A stretch of 64,000 nt of DNA from an uncultured Treponema sp. (GTDB lineage: Bacteria; Spirochaetota; Spirochaetia; Treponematales; Treponemataceae). Below, piece after piece: positions 1 to 8,129 of the stretch. How positions within the stretch are numbered: position 1 is the first letter of the stretch; each line of letters opens with the position of its first letter. The position numbers were made by a program, and so were the translations under genes. The notes under the pieces were generated by a model. That model saw only the letters and a list, made by a program, of their open reading frames with translations, ran no database searches and was not told the DNA's origin. Where the stretch lies: contig CAKUZR010000002.1 of assembly GCA_934718065.1 (NCBI GenBank), positions 124,001 to 188,000 on the forward strand, given 5' to 3'.

Positions 1-1239
1 ACCACCGAAAATTCCGTTTCCAAAAATATCACCGGAATAAGGTTTCTGAAGACGAATTTTCACCTCGCCGTTTTTAGTTTCCTTCATTTCAACATCAATC
101 TTGAAATTCCGGCTTCCAGAAAATCCGTAGGTCGCGGAAACTGTGTCAAATCCTTCCGACGCAAAAACAACCGTATGAACTCCGCTCTGAACAATTATCG
201 GGCGGGAAATACTTCTGTACACAATGCCATCAATTGTCACCGAAAGTTTTTTCAGCGCATCTTCCGGAGAAACTGAAATGTCAAGAAAAACCGGCATGCT
301 GTCCGCAATTCTAGGCGTTATCTGCAAGGCAAGCGCAACCGCAAGAAGCCGCAGATTTTCAACAGAGCCAACATCCACCGCGCTCCCGATAAGCCGCCCG
401 CCCGGATACTGATACAGCGAAACCGCGCACGAGACATAGCTTCCGTAGACAGTAACCGTTCCAGTCAGAAGACCGTTTATTTTCGCGTCAACGCAAGCCT
501 TTTCAAACGCGTAGGAAGAATATCCCTGCGAGCGTTTTTCCTCGCCGGCGTCAAAAAACTTGGTAAAATCATTCTGATAAAGCGAAACGTTTTCAATCAC
601 AGGACCGTCGCTTGAATTTTTCGCCATTTCCCTGAAAAGCTCGGCGAATTTGTTTTTTTCCTGCTTTTCCTCAACAACCAGACCTTCTTCAATGCGCTTT
701 TTCCGTTCTTCATCCTCTTCAATTTGAAAAGCGTATTTTTCATTCTCGTTTTTTACAGCCAGAAGATTTTCATCAATTTTCTTTTGAATCTCGCTGATTT
801 TCTTTTCAGATTCCTTCAGCTTCATTTTAAGCTTGCGCGGGGAATAATCGTTCAGAAGAATCGAGTCGCGCGCCTTCACTTCCTTTGAAAGCTGAAGAAA
901 AAGATCCAGCCTGGTTTTCTGAAGCTCGTAAAGCGAACGGTCAAGTTTTTCACGTCCGCGAGGGGCGCGCTCAAGGTTTTCGGAAAGCTGCTCAAGAATC
1001 AGCGACGGCAGCGTTGAATTTATCGACTCAAACGACGCCGAGCTGTTCTTCTGCGACAAAGTAAATTTTTCTGCCGCCAGAACCCACTTTTTTTCAGTTT
1101 CAGCAGCCTGAACCGAAAAAGCAAGAGCCACCAGGACAAAACAAGAGAAAACCAGTTTTCTGCAAAAAAGATTAAACGTCGTCGTCGGAAGCCCCTGAAT
1201 CCATCGGAAGCCCCTTCCACTGCGCAAGAAGGTAAGCAT
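1..1239 (-). CDS. Partial secreted PEGA-domain-like protein (C-terminus off the window)
   Basis: An open minus-strand frame runs from inside the 3' end of prfB to the window edge without a stop. It encodes a hydrophobic signal segment (RKLVFSCFVLVALAFSVQAA), then a lysine/glutamate-rich coiled coil (roughly residues 120-190 of the open frame), then a beta-rich C-terminal part with a PEGA-like pattern (VTIDGIVYRS, a proline, then SGVHTVVFASEGF). PEGA domains are common in cell-envelope proteins; an envelope location is inferred from the signal peptide. The start is unsettled. The only in-frame ATG (1239-1237) lies 68 nt inside prfB and would give a long n-region, so a non-ATG start nearer the signal segment is possible. 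It probably shares the prfB transcript. The exact function is not recognised. Confidence 0.65.
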   Translation of the reverse strand, partial: MLTFLRSGRGFRWIQGLPTTTFNLFCRKLVFSCFVLVALAFSVQAAETEKKWVLAAEKFTLSQKNSSASFESINSTLPSLILEQLSENLERAPRGREKLDRSLYELQKTRLDLFLQLSKEVKARDSILLNDYSPRKLKMKLKESEKKISEIQKKIDENLLAVKNENEKYAFQIEEDEERKKRIEEGLVVEEKQEKNKFAELFREMAKNSSDGPVIENVSLYQNDFTKFFDAGEEKRSQGYSSYAFEKACVDAKINGLLTGTVTVYGSYVSCAVSLYQYPGGRLIGSAVDVGSVENLRLLAVALALQITPRIADSMPVFLDISVSPEDALKKLSVTIDGIVYRSISRPIIVQSGVHTVVFASEGFDTVSATYGFSGSRNFKIDVEMKETKNGEVKIRLQKPYSGDIFGNGIFGG

Positions 1240-2305
1240 CCATAAACTGGTCAATATCACCGTCCATTACCGCCTGGATGTTTCCAGTTTCGCATTTTGT
1301 GCGGTGATCCTTCACCATTGTATAAGGCTGAAAAACATAGGAACGAATCTGGTTTCCCCAGGAAATATCCTTTTTTTCAGCGCCGAATTTAGCGTTTTCT
1401 TTTTCTTTTTGCTCGCGGTAATATTCATAAAGCCGCGCGCGAAGCATGCTCATACAGGCCTGACGGTTAAAAATCTGGCTGCGCTCGCTCTGGCAGGCAA
1501 CAACAATTCCCGTAGGAATATGCGTGAACCGAACCGCGGAATCAGTCTTGTTCACATGCTGTCCGCCCTTTCCGCCCGCGCGGTAAGTGTCAACACGCAA
1601 ATCTTCAGGCCGGATTTCAACTTCAATAGAATCATCCAGCACCGGAAAAACATAAACGCTCGCAAAAGAAGTATGGCGGCGCGCGTTCGCGTCAAACGGA
1701 GAAATTCTTACCAGCCGGTGGATTCCCGCCTCGCCCTTCAAATGCCCGTAAACATAATCACCGTCAATCTGCAAAGTTACAGATTTTATTCCGCCTTCCG
1801 CCTCAAGCATATCAACAACTTCAATCTTAAAGCCATGGCGTTCAGCCCAGCGCGTGTACATCCGGCAAAGCATTCTAGCCCAGTCTTCCGCCTCAGTTCC
1901 GCCAGCCCCGGCGTGAATCGTAATAAACGCAGGCGAATCGTCAACTTCCCCGGAAAGAAGATTCAAAATATTCAGCTCGTCAAAACGTTTTCTGGCCTTT
2001 TCAAGCATTGCCCGAACCTCATCCTCGTCGCCAGAATCGCCGCTTTCTTCCGCCAGCTCGTACATCGCCTCAATATCGCCGTAATCGCTCAAAAGCTGCT
2101 TCCACGGCTCAACACGGTTCTTCAGCTTCCGGATTTCCGCCATTACTTTCTCAGCTTTTTCGTGGTCGTCCCAAAAACCATCCGCTTCCGTAAGCTTGTT
2201 CTTCTCATCAATTTTTTTCTGAATCGCCTCAGGCTCAAGGCGGCTCCAAACACCGTCAATATCTTCTTTTAACTGCGCAATCGGCATTTTTAGTTCTTCG
2301 AGCAT
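1172..2305 (-). CDS. prfB: Peptide chain release factor 2 (RF2)
   Basis: RF2 reads UGA and UAA stop codons and triggers peptide release at the ribosome. The 377-residue product has the GGQ catalytic loop (RAGGKGGQHVNKTDSAVR) and the SPF stop-recognition tripeptide (RISPFDANARRHTSF) that separates RF2 from RF1 (PxT). The length is normal for RF2. The frame is continuous from the ATG at 2305, with AGAG upstream. There is therefore no autoregulatory +1 frameshift near codon 25, unlike E. coli and many other bacteria. The downstream PEGA-like gene starts at or inside its 3' end. A promoter of the form TTTACT-N17-TAAAAT precedes it. Confidence 0.97.
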   Translation of the reverse strand: MLEELKMPIAQLKEDIDGVWSRLEPEAIQKKIDEKNKLTEADGFWDDHEKAEKVMAEIRKLKNRVEPWKQLLSDYGDIEAMYELAEESGDSGDEDEVRAMLEKARKRFDELNILNLLSGEVDDSPAFITIHAGAGGTEAEDWARMLCRMYTRWAERHGFKIEVVDMLEAEGGIKSVTLQIDGDYVYGHLKGEAGIHRLVRISPFDANARRHTSFASVYVFPVLDDSIEVEIRPEDLRVDTYRAGGKGGQHVNKTDSAVRFTHIPTGIVVACQSERSQIFNRQACMSMLRARLYEYYREQKEKENAKFGAEKKDISWGNQIRSYVFQPYTMVKDHRTKCETGNIQAVMDGDIDQFMDAYLLAQWKGLPMDSGASDDDV

Positions 2306-2335
2306 AATTTTCTCTTTTCGTTTAAATATCGCTTA

Positions 2336-2364
2336 ATTTTATAGATTATTTTGCCTTTAGTAAA
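2336..2364 (-). promoter_or_regulatory. Sigma-70 type promoter of prfB
   Basis: On the minus strand TTTACT (2364-2359) and TAAAAT (2341-2336) are separated by exactly 17 nt, 31 nt before the prfB ATG. Dispersed repeat copy A begins 27 nt upstream of the -35 box. Assigned by sequence only. Confidence 0.5.
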
Positions 2365-2391
2365 CAATAGATTTTCTTTTGAAATTTTTAA

Positions 2392-2480
2392 GGGCGAAGC
2401 CTCGCCCTGCGTCTCAAACTCGCGCCGCTCCTTTTCGCCTACCCACTCTGCGGGCTCAAACGCCGCCCGCAACGCCCGCT
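2392..2480. repeat. Dispersed GC-rich palindromic element, copy A
   Basis: This is an 89-bp GC-rich block in an AT-rich intergenic region. It begins with a hairpin (GGGCGAagcCTCGCCC type) and ends in a compound hairpin (GCGGGCtcaaacGCCGCCCGC) followed by AACGCCCGCT. It is nearly identical to copy B (42421-42520), which has about 11 extra bases in the middle. It is more distantly related, in inverse orientation, to copy C (31193-31327), which lies inside nudC. Shared blocks are CGCCCTGCG, CTACCCAC, and CGCAACGCCC. It lies between the divergent promoters of prfB and the nucleoside kinase gene. It has no coding capacity of its own and looks like a non-autonomous palindromic repeat. Confidence 0.85.
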
Positions 2481-2494
2481 TTTCAAATATTCTT

Positions 2495-2522
2495 TTGACT
2501 TCCAAAAAATCTGCTGTAAAAT
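2495..2522 (+). promoter_or_regulatory. Sigma-70 type promoter of the nucleoside kinase gene
   Basis: TTGACT (2495-2500), a 16-nt spacer and TAAAAT (2517-2522) lie 30 nt before the ATG at 2553. A clear Shine-Dalgarno sequence (AAAGGCGGAG) sits between them. The -35 box begins 15 nt after the end of palindromic element A. Confidence 0.55.
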
Positions 2523-2552
2523 TATTAACATCACAACAAAAGGCGGAGTATT

Positions 2553-4214
2553 ATGAAAAACAGAAAACTGACAATCACTTACCCGGACGGAAAAACAATT
2601 GAAGCCGAAAAAGGCGCTTCGGCTTCCGAACTTGCAAAAAATTTTGAAAACCAGAATGAACAGGTTGTTGCAGTCCGCATGAACAACAAAATCTATTCGC
2701 TTGAAAAAAAAATAAAATATCCGGCAAAAATCGAGCCGGTTTTTATAAACACAAAGGACGGCGCGAATATTTACCGGCGTTCGCTCTGCCTTCTTCTTGC
2801 GGCGGCCGCGCATAAGCTTTATCCGGAATCAAAGCTTCTTGTAGGGCACAGCCTTGGTTACGGATATTACTACACTTTCGGAAACGGAAACAAAATCAGC
2901 GCAGAAAACATTGCCCACATCGAAGAGGAAATGCGCCGAATGGTCCAGAAGGACATTCCGATTGAAACTGACACAATTTCCTACAGCGAGGCGGCGGCTC
3001 TTTTTGAAAAGCTGGGGCTTGAAAAAACGCGCAAGCAGCTGAACTTCATTGCGCCTCCAAGAGTAAAAATCAATATTATAGAAGATTTCTGCGACCTTTA
3101 TTTCGGGCCGCTCGTGCTTTCCACAGAAATTCTGAAAGTTTTCGCGCTCAAGCCTTACGGCGAAGGATTTCTTCTGCGCTTTCCAAGTTCCTCTGACCAC
3201 AGCAGGCTCACGGAATTTGTTGACGAGCCGAAACTTTTTGAAATCTACTCAAAATACAAAAAATGGGGTCAAAGGCTTGGAATCACTTCCGCGGCGGATC
3301 TTAACGAGCTGATTGCCAGGCGGAAAATCAACGACTTCATCGACATCACTGAAACTTTCCAGGAAAAGAACATTGCGGAAATCGCCGACCAAATTGTGCA
3401 GAAAAAAACAGTCCGCGTCGTTCTGATTGCAGGCCCGTCTTCATCCGGAAAAACCACAACATCGAAAAAACTCGCGCTGGAGCTTCTGGCCATGGGCTAC
3501 ACGCCAAAAGTAATCAGCCTGGACAGCTACTACGTTGACCATTCCAGAACCCCAAGAGATGAAAACGGCAATTTTGACTTTGAATGTCTTGAGGCGCTGG
3601 ACATTGAGCTTTTGAACCAGAATCTTGTGGATCTTTTCGCCGGAAAGGAAGTTGTTGTGCCTTCATATGATTTTCACAGCGGAACCCAGACTTTCGATGA
3701 AAAAAACAAAATGAAGCTCGCTAAAAATGAAATTCTAATAATGGAAGGAATCCACGGACTGAATCCAAAGCTTACCCCGAAAATTCCGGCGGAATATAAA
3801 TTCAAGATTTATCTTTCGGCTTTGACACAGCTGAACCTTGACGACCACAACAGAATTCCAACAAGCAACAACCGGCTGATTAGAAGAATTGTGCGCGACA
3901 ACCAGTTCCGCGGAAAATCTGCGGCTGGAACAATCGCGATGTGGCCGAGCGTGCAGAAAGGCGAAGAGCTGCATATCTTTCCGTTCCAGAACAATGCCGA
4001 CGCAATCCTGAACACCGCGCTGGACTACGAGCTGAGCGTCCTGAAAGTTTATGCCGAGCCGCTTCTGCGCTGTGTTACGCCGGATGAGCCGGAATATTCC
4101 GAGGCGTGCATGCTTCTTTCGTTCCTGGACAATTTTGCGACAATCGCCCCGACGCAGGTTCCTGTCCGCTCAATAATCCGGGAATTCATCGGAGGCTCGG
4201 CGTTTCACTACTAG
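2553..4214 (+). CDS. TGS-domain nucleoside kinase (uridine-kinase-like)
   Basis: Residues 5-65 form a TGS domain (TITYPDGKTIEAEKGAS). Residues about 70-140 resemble the second additional domain of threonyl-tRNA synthetase (HKLYPESKLLVGHSLGYGYY, then ISAENIAHIEEEMRRMV). Residues about 285-500 are a P-loop kinase of the uridine kinase/phosphoribulokinase type with Walker A GPSSSGKTTTSKK and a substrate motif (SLDSYYVDHSRTPRDENGNF). The expected reaction is ATP-dependent phosphorylation of uridine/cytidine or a related nucleoside; the exact substrate is not evident. This three-part arrangement occurs in anaerobic bacteria, and the role of the synthetase-like part is unknown. The ATG has a strong Shine-Dalgarno sequence. 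The 3' end overlaps convergent fliJ by 29 nt. Confidence 0.85.
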   Translation: MKNRKLTITYPDGKTIEAEKGASASELAKNFENQNEQVVAVRMNNKIYSLEKKIKYPAKIEPVFINTKDGANIYRRSLCLLLAAAAHKLYPESKLLVGHSLGYGYYYTFGNGNKISAENIAHIEEEMRRMVQKDIPIETDTISYSEAAALFEKLGLEKTRKQLNFIAPPRVKINIIEDFCDLYFGPLVLSTEILKVFALKPYGEGFLLRFPSSSDHSRLTEFVDEPKLFEIYSKYKKWGQRLGITSAADLNELIARRKINDFIDITETFQEKNIAEIADQIVQKKTVRVVLIAGPSSSGKTTTSKKLALELLAMGYTPKVISLDSYYVDHSRTPRDENGNFDFECLEALDIELLNQNLVDLFAGKEVVVPSYDFHSGTQTFDEKNKMKLAKNEILIMEGIHGLNPKLTPKIPAEYKFKIYLSALTQLNLDDHNRIPTSNNRLIRRIVRDNQFRGKSAAGTIAMWPSVQKGEELHIFPFQNNADAILNTALDYELSVLKVYAEPLLRCVTPDEPEYSEACMLLSFLDNFATIAPTQVPVRSIIREFIGGSAFHY

Positions 4215-4665
4215 GGCTGCTCTCCCCTTCTTTTCGATTCTCGCGGGCGTATTTTGCTGAAACAATTCCGCCCACGACTTTTGTCAGTTTCCGCTTCTGG
4301 GCGGCTTTAAAGTCTTCTTTTTGAAAATCTTTGAGCCGCTCAAGCGAATCGACATTCTGCATTATTTTTTTCAGCGCAGCGCGCTTCTGCTCGGTTACAA
4401 TTTTCGCCTTGGCCATTTCATTGAAAAGAAATTCCGACTGCTTCCGCACAAAAACTGAAAAATTGTTCGCCGCGACAATCTGGTTGAAATCCTTTGTGTT
4501 CTTCACCGACTGCTGCATAGCAATTTTCTGCTTCGCCAGCAAGTCAAGCTTTCCCTGAATTTCTTTTTCAGCGGCAAGAGCTTTTCCAAGCTCATTTTCC
4601 GCCCGAGTCTGCTCAAACTTTTTTGCCTCAAGAATGTCCTGAAGCTCAAACTTAAATTTCGCCAT
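4186..4665 (-). CDS. fliJ: Flagellar export chaperone FliJ
   Basis: This 159-residue, highly charged and almost wholly helical protein (coiled coil about residues 5-140) matches FliJ. FliJ is the stalk-like factor that sits in the FliI hexamer and couples ATP hydrolysis to the flagellar type III export gate. Sequence identity in this family is low, so the call rests on length, coiled-coil character and its place directly after fliI, whose 3' end it overlaps by 14 nt. It is the last gene of the flagellar run. Its stop lies inside the convergent nucleoside kinase gene, so the two transcripts overlap antisense by 29 nt. Confidence 0.85.
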   Translation of the reverse strand: MAKFKFELQDILEAKKFEQTRAENELGKALAAEKEIQGKLDLLAKQKIAMQQSVKNTKDFNQIVAANNFSVFVRKQSEFLFNEMAKAKIVTEQKRAALKKIMQNVDSLERLKDFQKEDFKAAQKRKLTKVVGGIVSAKYARENRKEGESSPSSETPSLR

Positions 4666-6058
4666 TTTCTACAGTTTTTTCAGTTTCCGCTGTTTTCTCA
4701 GCAGGCTTTTCAAGGTTTGGAGATTCAACATATTCTTCTTTCGGAATTTCAATGCCGGAAACAATACTCAGCTTGTTCAAAGTGTCTTCCATCGTGCATT
4801 TTTCGTATTCGTCCTGCTTCAGGAATTCCTCGATTTCTTCATATTTATCAATCGCCTCGTCAATTGCAGGAGAATCGCCCTTCGTGTACATACCGGAATT
4901 AATCATAAGCGCGTTGTTCTGGTACAAAGCCATAAGGCTGCGGATTCTGGCATACGCTTTTTTTGTGCAAGGACCGGTAACCCGCCGCTGAAGACGGCTT
5001 ATTGAAGGCAAAACGTCAACAGCCGGATAATGGTAAGCCGACGCAAGTTTTCTGCTAAGAATAATATGTCCGTCCAGAACGCCGCGGACACAGTCCGCAA
5101 TCGGATCGTCCATGTCGTCGCCGTCCACAAGAACAGCATAAAACGCCGTTATAGTTCCTTTTTCACTTGTTCCGGTGCGCTCCATCAGAGCTGGAATCAT
5201 GCTGAAAACGCTGGCAGGATAGCCGCTCGCCGTAGGAGGCTCGCCGTTCGCAATTCCTATTTCAAGCTGAGCTTTTGCAAAACGGGTAACATTGTCAACC
5301 ATCATGAAAACGTCTTTTCCCTGGTCGCGGAAATATTCAGCAATCGCCGTGCAGACATACGCCGCCCTAAGACGGCAGATTGCCGGCTGGTCGCCAGTTG
5401 CAACAACTACAACAGAACGCTTCATTCCTTCTTTTCCAAGGTCGTTATTTATAAAGTCAAGAACCTCACGGTTTCGCTCGCCGATAAGCCCGACAACGTT
5501 GATTTCCGCATCAGTGTTCCGCGCAATCATTCCAAGCAAAGTTGATTTTCCAACGCCTGAACCTGCAAAAATTCCGATTCGCTGGCCTTTTCCGCAGGTA
5601 AGCATTGCGTCTATTGAACGGATTCCAGTTGTAATACGCCGGTTGATCGGCTTTTTCTTCATCGGGTCGGTAGGAACATTCAGCGCAGGATAATAAGCTT
5701 CCGGCAGAAGCTCGCCCAGCCCGTCACAAGGTTTTCCAGTGGCATCAATTGTCCTGCCAAGAAGCGACATTCCAACAGGAACCTGAAGCGTTTTCCCCGA
5801 GCCAACAACTTCACAGCCGATTTCAATTCCTTCAGTGTCGCCGTAAGGAGTCAGGAGAACGTCTTTTTTGTCAAGCCCAACAACTTCCGCAAAGATTTCT
5901 TTTCCGTTCTTGAATTTTATAGTGCAGATTTCACCAATCTGAGCCACGGGGCCTTTGCTTACAATCTGCTTTCCGCTGACCGCAGAAACGTAGCCGATAT
6001 ACGAAATCGGGTCAAAATCCGCAATCGTTTTTATATATTTTGAAAAGTTGAATTCCAT
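4652..6058 (-). CDS. fliI: Flagellum-specific ATPase FliI
   Basis: FliI is the hexameric ATPase of the flagellar type III export apparatus at the cytoplasmic face of the basal body. The Walker A motif GSGVGKST lies near residues 166-173 and a Walker B-type segment reads VFMMVDNVTRFA. The family-typical PPTASGYPASVFSMIP and ATTGIR-like surroundings are intact. The length of about 468 residues is normal. The ATG at 6058 was preferred over the GTG two codons upstream because a GGAG lies 5 nt before it, inside the fliH stop region. It is tightly coupled to fliH (2-nt gap) and overlaps fliJ. Confidence 0.97.
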   Translation of the reverse strand: MEFNFSKYIKTIADFDPISYIGYVSAVSGKQIVSKGPVAQIGEICTIKFKNGKEIFAEVVGLDKKDVLLTPYGDTEGIEIGCEVVGSGKTLQVPVGMSLLGRTIDATGKPCDGLGELLPEAYYPALNVPTDPMKKKPINRRITTGIRSIDAMLTCGKGQRIGIFAGSGVGKSTLLGMIARNTDAEINVVGLIGERNREVLDFINNDLGKEGMKRSVVVVATGDQPAICRLRAAYVCTAIAEYFRDQGKDVFMMVDNVTRFAKAQLEIGIANGEPPTASGYPASVFSMIPALMERTGTSEKGTITAFYAVLVDGDDMDDPIADCVRGVLDGHIILSRKLASAYHYPAVDVLPSISRLQRRVTGPCTKKAYARIRSLMALYQNNALMINSGMYTKGDSPAIDEAIDKYEEIEEFLKQDEYEKCTMEDTLNKLSIVSGIEIPKEEYVESPNLEKPAEKTAETEKTVENGEI

Positions 6059-6060
6059 AA

Positions 6061-6999
6061 TCACTCCGCGGAAGGAATGCCTGCATTCTTTTTAATTGAC
6101 TTTACAGGAGAAATTTCCATGATTTTGTCTTCAAGCTCGTTAAGCTGGCTGGAAATACGCGCATCGATTGCGCCGAAATCTGTTTCAACAATGCAGCCGC
6201 CCTTTTCAACTGTTGAATCTTCAACAACGGTAATTCCCTGAATATTTTCAACTCTTTTTATAAATTCATCAACATTTGCCGTTGCAAGGCGCAAATCCTC
6301 AAGGTTCACGTGAAGCGCAACTGTTCCGCGGGTTTTTACTTTTTTCAGAGCGGCAAGAATATTGCTCATAATGGTTGTTTTCTGAGTTTCAGAAATAATT
6401 TTCACAACTTTTCTAGTCATCAGAATCACAAGGTCGATAATCTGCTGCTCAGTTTCCTTCAGAATTTCTTCCCGGCGAAGCATTACGGCCTCGATCATTT
6501 TGCGGAGCCGGTCAACAAGCCTGCCGATTTCTGACTCTCCGGCAGAATAACCTTCGTCATGTCCCTGCTTGAAGCCGTCTTCCTTTGCGGAAATTTTTAT
6601 TTTCTGCTCTTCCGAATGTGCATCCTGAATTATTTTCGCCGCGTCAGCCTTTGCCTTGGCAATTATTTCTTCCGCCTGCTTCTGGGCATCGGCTTTCAGA
6701 ACCGACGCTTCATCCGTCTGGCGTTTTACTTCTTCAAAAGCCGCATCCTTCGCGTTTTTTACAATTTTTTCAGCTTCCGCATTGGCTTCTTCCAGAAGAT
6801 GCTGTTTTTCAATTTCCAAGCCTTGCCGGAATGCCTCCGCTTCTTTTCGCAAATCTTCCGCAGTCGGCCCCTGATAAACTTCTTCAACAACCTCAGCTTT
6901 TTCTTCGTGCGGCCTGTAGTCATGCAGAAGAGGAAGCGTGAATTTCTTTTCGTTTTCCTTTATTTTTATTTCATTCGGTCTGAAAACTTGCTTAGCCAT
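6061..6999 (-). CDS. fliH: Flagellar assembly protein FliH
   Basis: FliH binds FliI, holds it in an inactive form, and links it to the C-ring. The 312-residue product has a long alanine/glutamate/lysine-rich helical centre (about residues 50-170), typical of the FliH/V-ATPase E-subunit superfamily. A C-terminal domain follows (VALHVNLEDLRLA to GGCIVETDFGAIDARISSQL); its last motif is diagnostic of FliH and YscL. The N-terminal MAKQVFRPNEIKIKEN is similar to other Treponema FliH proteins. It sits between fliG and fliI, as in Bacillus and other spirochaetes. Confidence 0.93.
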   Translation of the reverse strand: MAKQVFRPNEIKIKENEKKFTLPLLHDYRPHEEKAEVVEEVYQGPTAEDLRKEAEAFRQGLEIEKQHLLEEANAEAEKIVKNAKDAAFEEVKRQTDEASVLKADAQKQAEEIIAKAKADAAKIIQDAHSEEQKIKISAKEDGFKQGHDEGYSAGESEIGRLVDRLRKMIEAVMLRREEILKETEQQIIDLVILMTRKVVKIISETQKTTIMSNILAALKKVKTRGTVALHVNLEDLRLATANVDEFIKRVENIQGITVVEDSTVEKGGCIVETDFGAIDARISSQLNELEDKIMEISPVKSIKKNAGIPSAE

Positions 7000-7031
7000 T
7001 TTTTTCCTTAAAATTCAAGGATTCAGTTTTT

Positions 7032-8126
7032 CTACTGAACCAGCTCATCCTCACCAGAACGTGCAATGACAATTTCACCAGAATCTTCAAGGCGTCGAAT
7101 TGTAGAAACAATCTTCTGCTGAGCTTCCTCAACATCCTTCAGTCGAACCGGACCCATAAATTCCATATCTTCTTTCAGCATGCTTGCCGCACGCTTTGAC
7201 ATATTGCGGAAAATTTTATCCTGAACTTCGGTGTCAACAGATTTGAGCGCTTTTGAAAGCTCCTGCGTATCGACTTCGCGCAGAACTTTCTGAATAGCGC
7301 GGTCGTCGAGCATAACAATATCCTCGAAAACGAACATTCGCTTCTTGATTTCTTCCGCCAAATCCGGATCTTCTTCCTCCAAAGACTCTATAATCGCCTT
7401 TTCAGAAGAACGGTCTACAAGGTTCAAAATCTCTACAATAGATTCAACACCGCCGGCAGCAGTATAGTCTTCGCTAGAAAGAGTTGAAAGCTTCTTTTCA
7501 AGAACTCGTTCAACCTCGCGCAAAACATCAGGCGAAGTACGGTCCATGGTTGCAAGACGCTTTGAAACTTCCGGCTGCATTTCCTCCGGAAGATTCTGAA
7601 GAATTATCGCGGCTTTTCCAGGCTCAAGATAAGCAAGAATCAACGCGATTGTCTGCGGATATTCCTGCTGGATAAAGTTCAGCAAATGAGCAGGATCGGT
7701 TCTGCGGATAAAATCAAACGGACGAACCTGAAGGCTTGAAGTAAGCCTGTTGATAATATCAATAGCCTTCTGCGAGCCCAGAGATTTTTCAAGAAGCTCG
7801 CGCGCGTAGTCAATACCGCCAGTTGTGATGAAATTCTGCGCGTTCATCATTTCCTGGAATTCTTCAAGAACTGCGTCCTTATATTCAGCGTCTACAGTTT
7901 CAAGCCGGGCAATTTCAAAGGTCAGCGTTTCAACCTCATCTTCGCGCAAATGCTTCATGACTTCAGCAGAAACATCAGAGCCCAGGGAAACAAGAAAAAT
8001 CGCGGCTTTCTGGCGGCCGGTAAGGCTTTTGTAATCTTTTTTATCTTTTTTAGAAGAGCCGGCGGGCTTCAAGCTGCCAGCTTTAGGAATCGGTTTTGGA
8101 TTCGCCTTTGGTACATCGTCAGCCAT
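7032..8126 (-). CDS. fliG: Flagellar motor switch protein FliG
   Basis: FliG is the C-ring protein that contacts the stator and transmits torque and direction switching. The 364-residue product has the FliG N-terminal domain (SLTGRQKAAIFLVSLG), the EHPQ-type middle motif (QEYPQTIALILAYLEPGKAA) and the charged torque helix region of the C-terminal domain (LDDRAIQKVLREVDTQELSK). An N-terminal lysine/proline-rich tail of about 30 residues precedes the first domain. Only 3 nt separate it from fliF, which indicates co-transcription and translational coupling. Spirochaetes often carry two fliG copies; this is the operon copy. Confidence 0.97.
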   Translation of the reverse strand: MADDVPKANPKPIPKAGSLKPAGSSKKDKKDYKSLTGRQKAAIFLVSLGSDVSAEVMKHLREDEVETLTFEIARLETVDAEYKDAVLEEFQEMMNAQNFITTGGIDYARELLEKSLGSQKAIDIINRLTSSLQVRPFDFIRRTDPAHLLNFIQQEYPQTIALILAYLEPGKAAIILQNLPEEMQPEVSKRLATMDRTSPDVLREVERVLEKKLSTLSSEDYTAAGGVESIVEILNLVDRSSEKAIIESLEEEDPDLAEEIKKRMFVFEDIVMLDDRAIQKVLREVDTQELSKALKSVDTEVQDKIFRNMSKRAASMLKEDMEFMGPVRLKDVEEAQQKIVSTIRRLEDSGEIVIARSGEDELVQ

Positions 8127-8129
8127 TTT

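Noticed and set aside
1304-2272. A long plus-strand open frame (322 codons) opposite prfB
   Set aside because: It is fully antisense to a certain gene, has no family resemblance or ribosome-binding site, and arises from codon bias in prfB. The same applies to long antisense frames at 7950-8690 (fliG/fliF), 11457-12197 (hslU) and 41649-42344 (secA).
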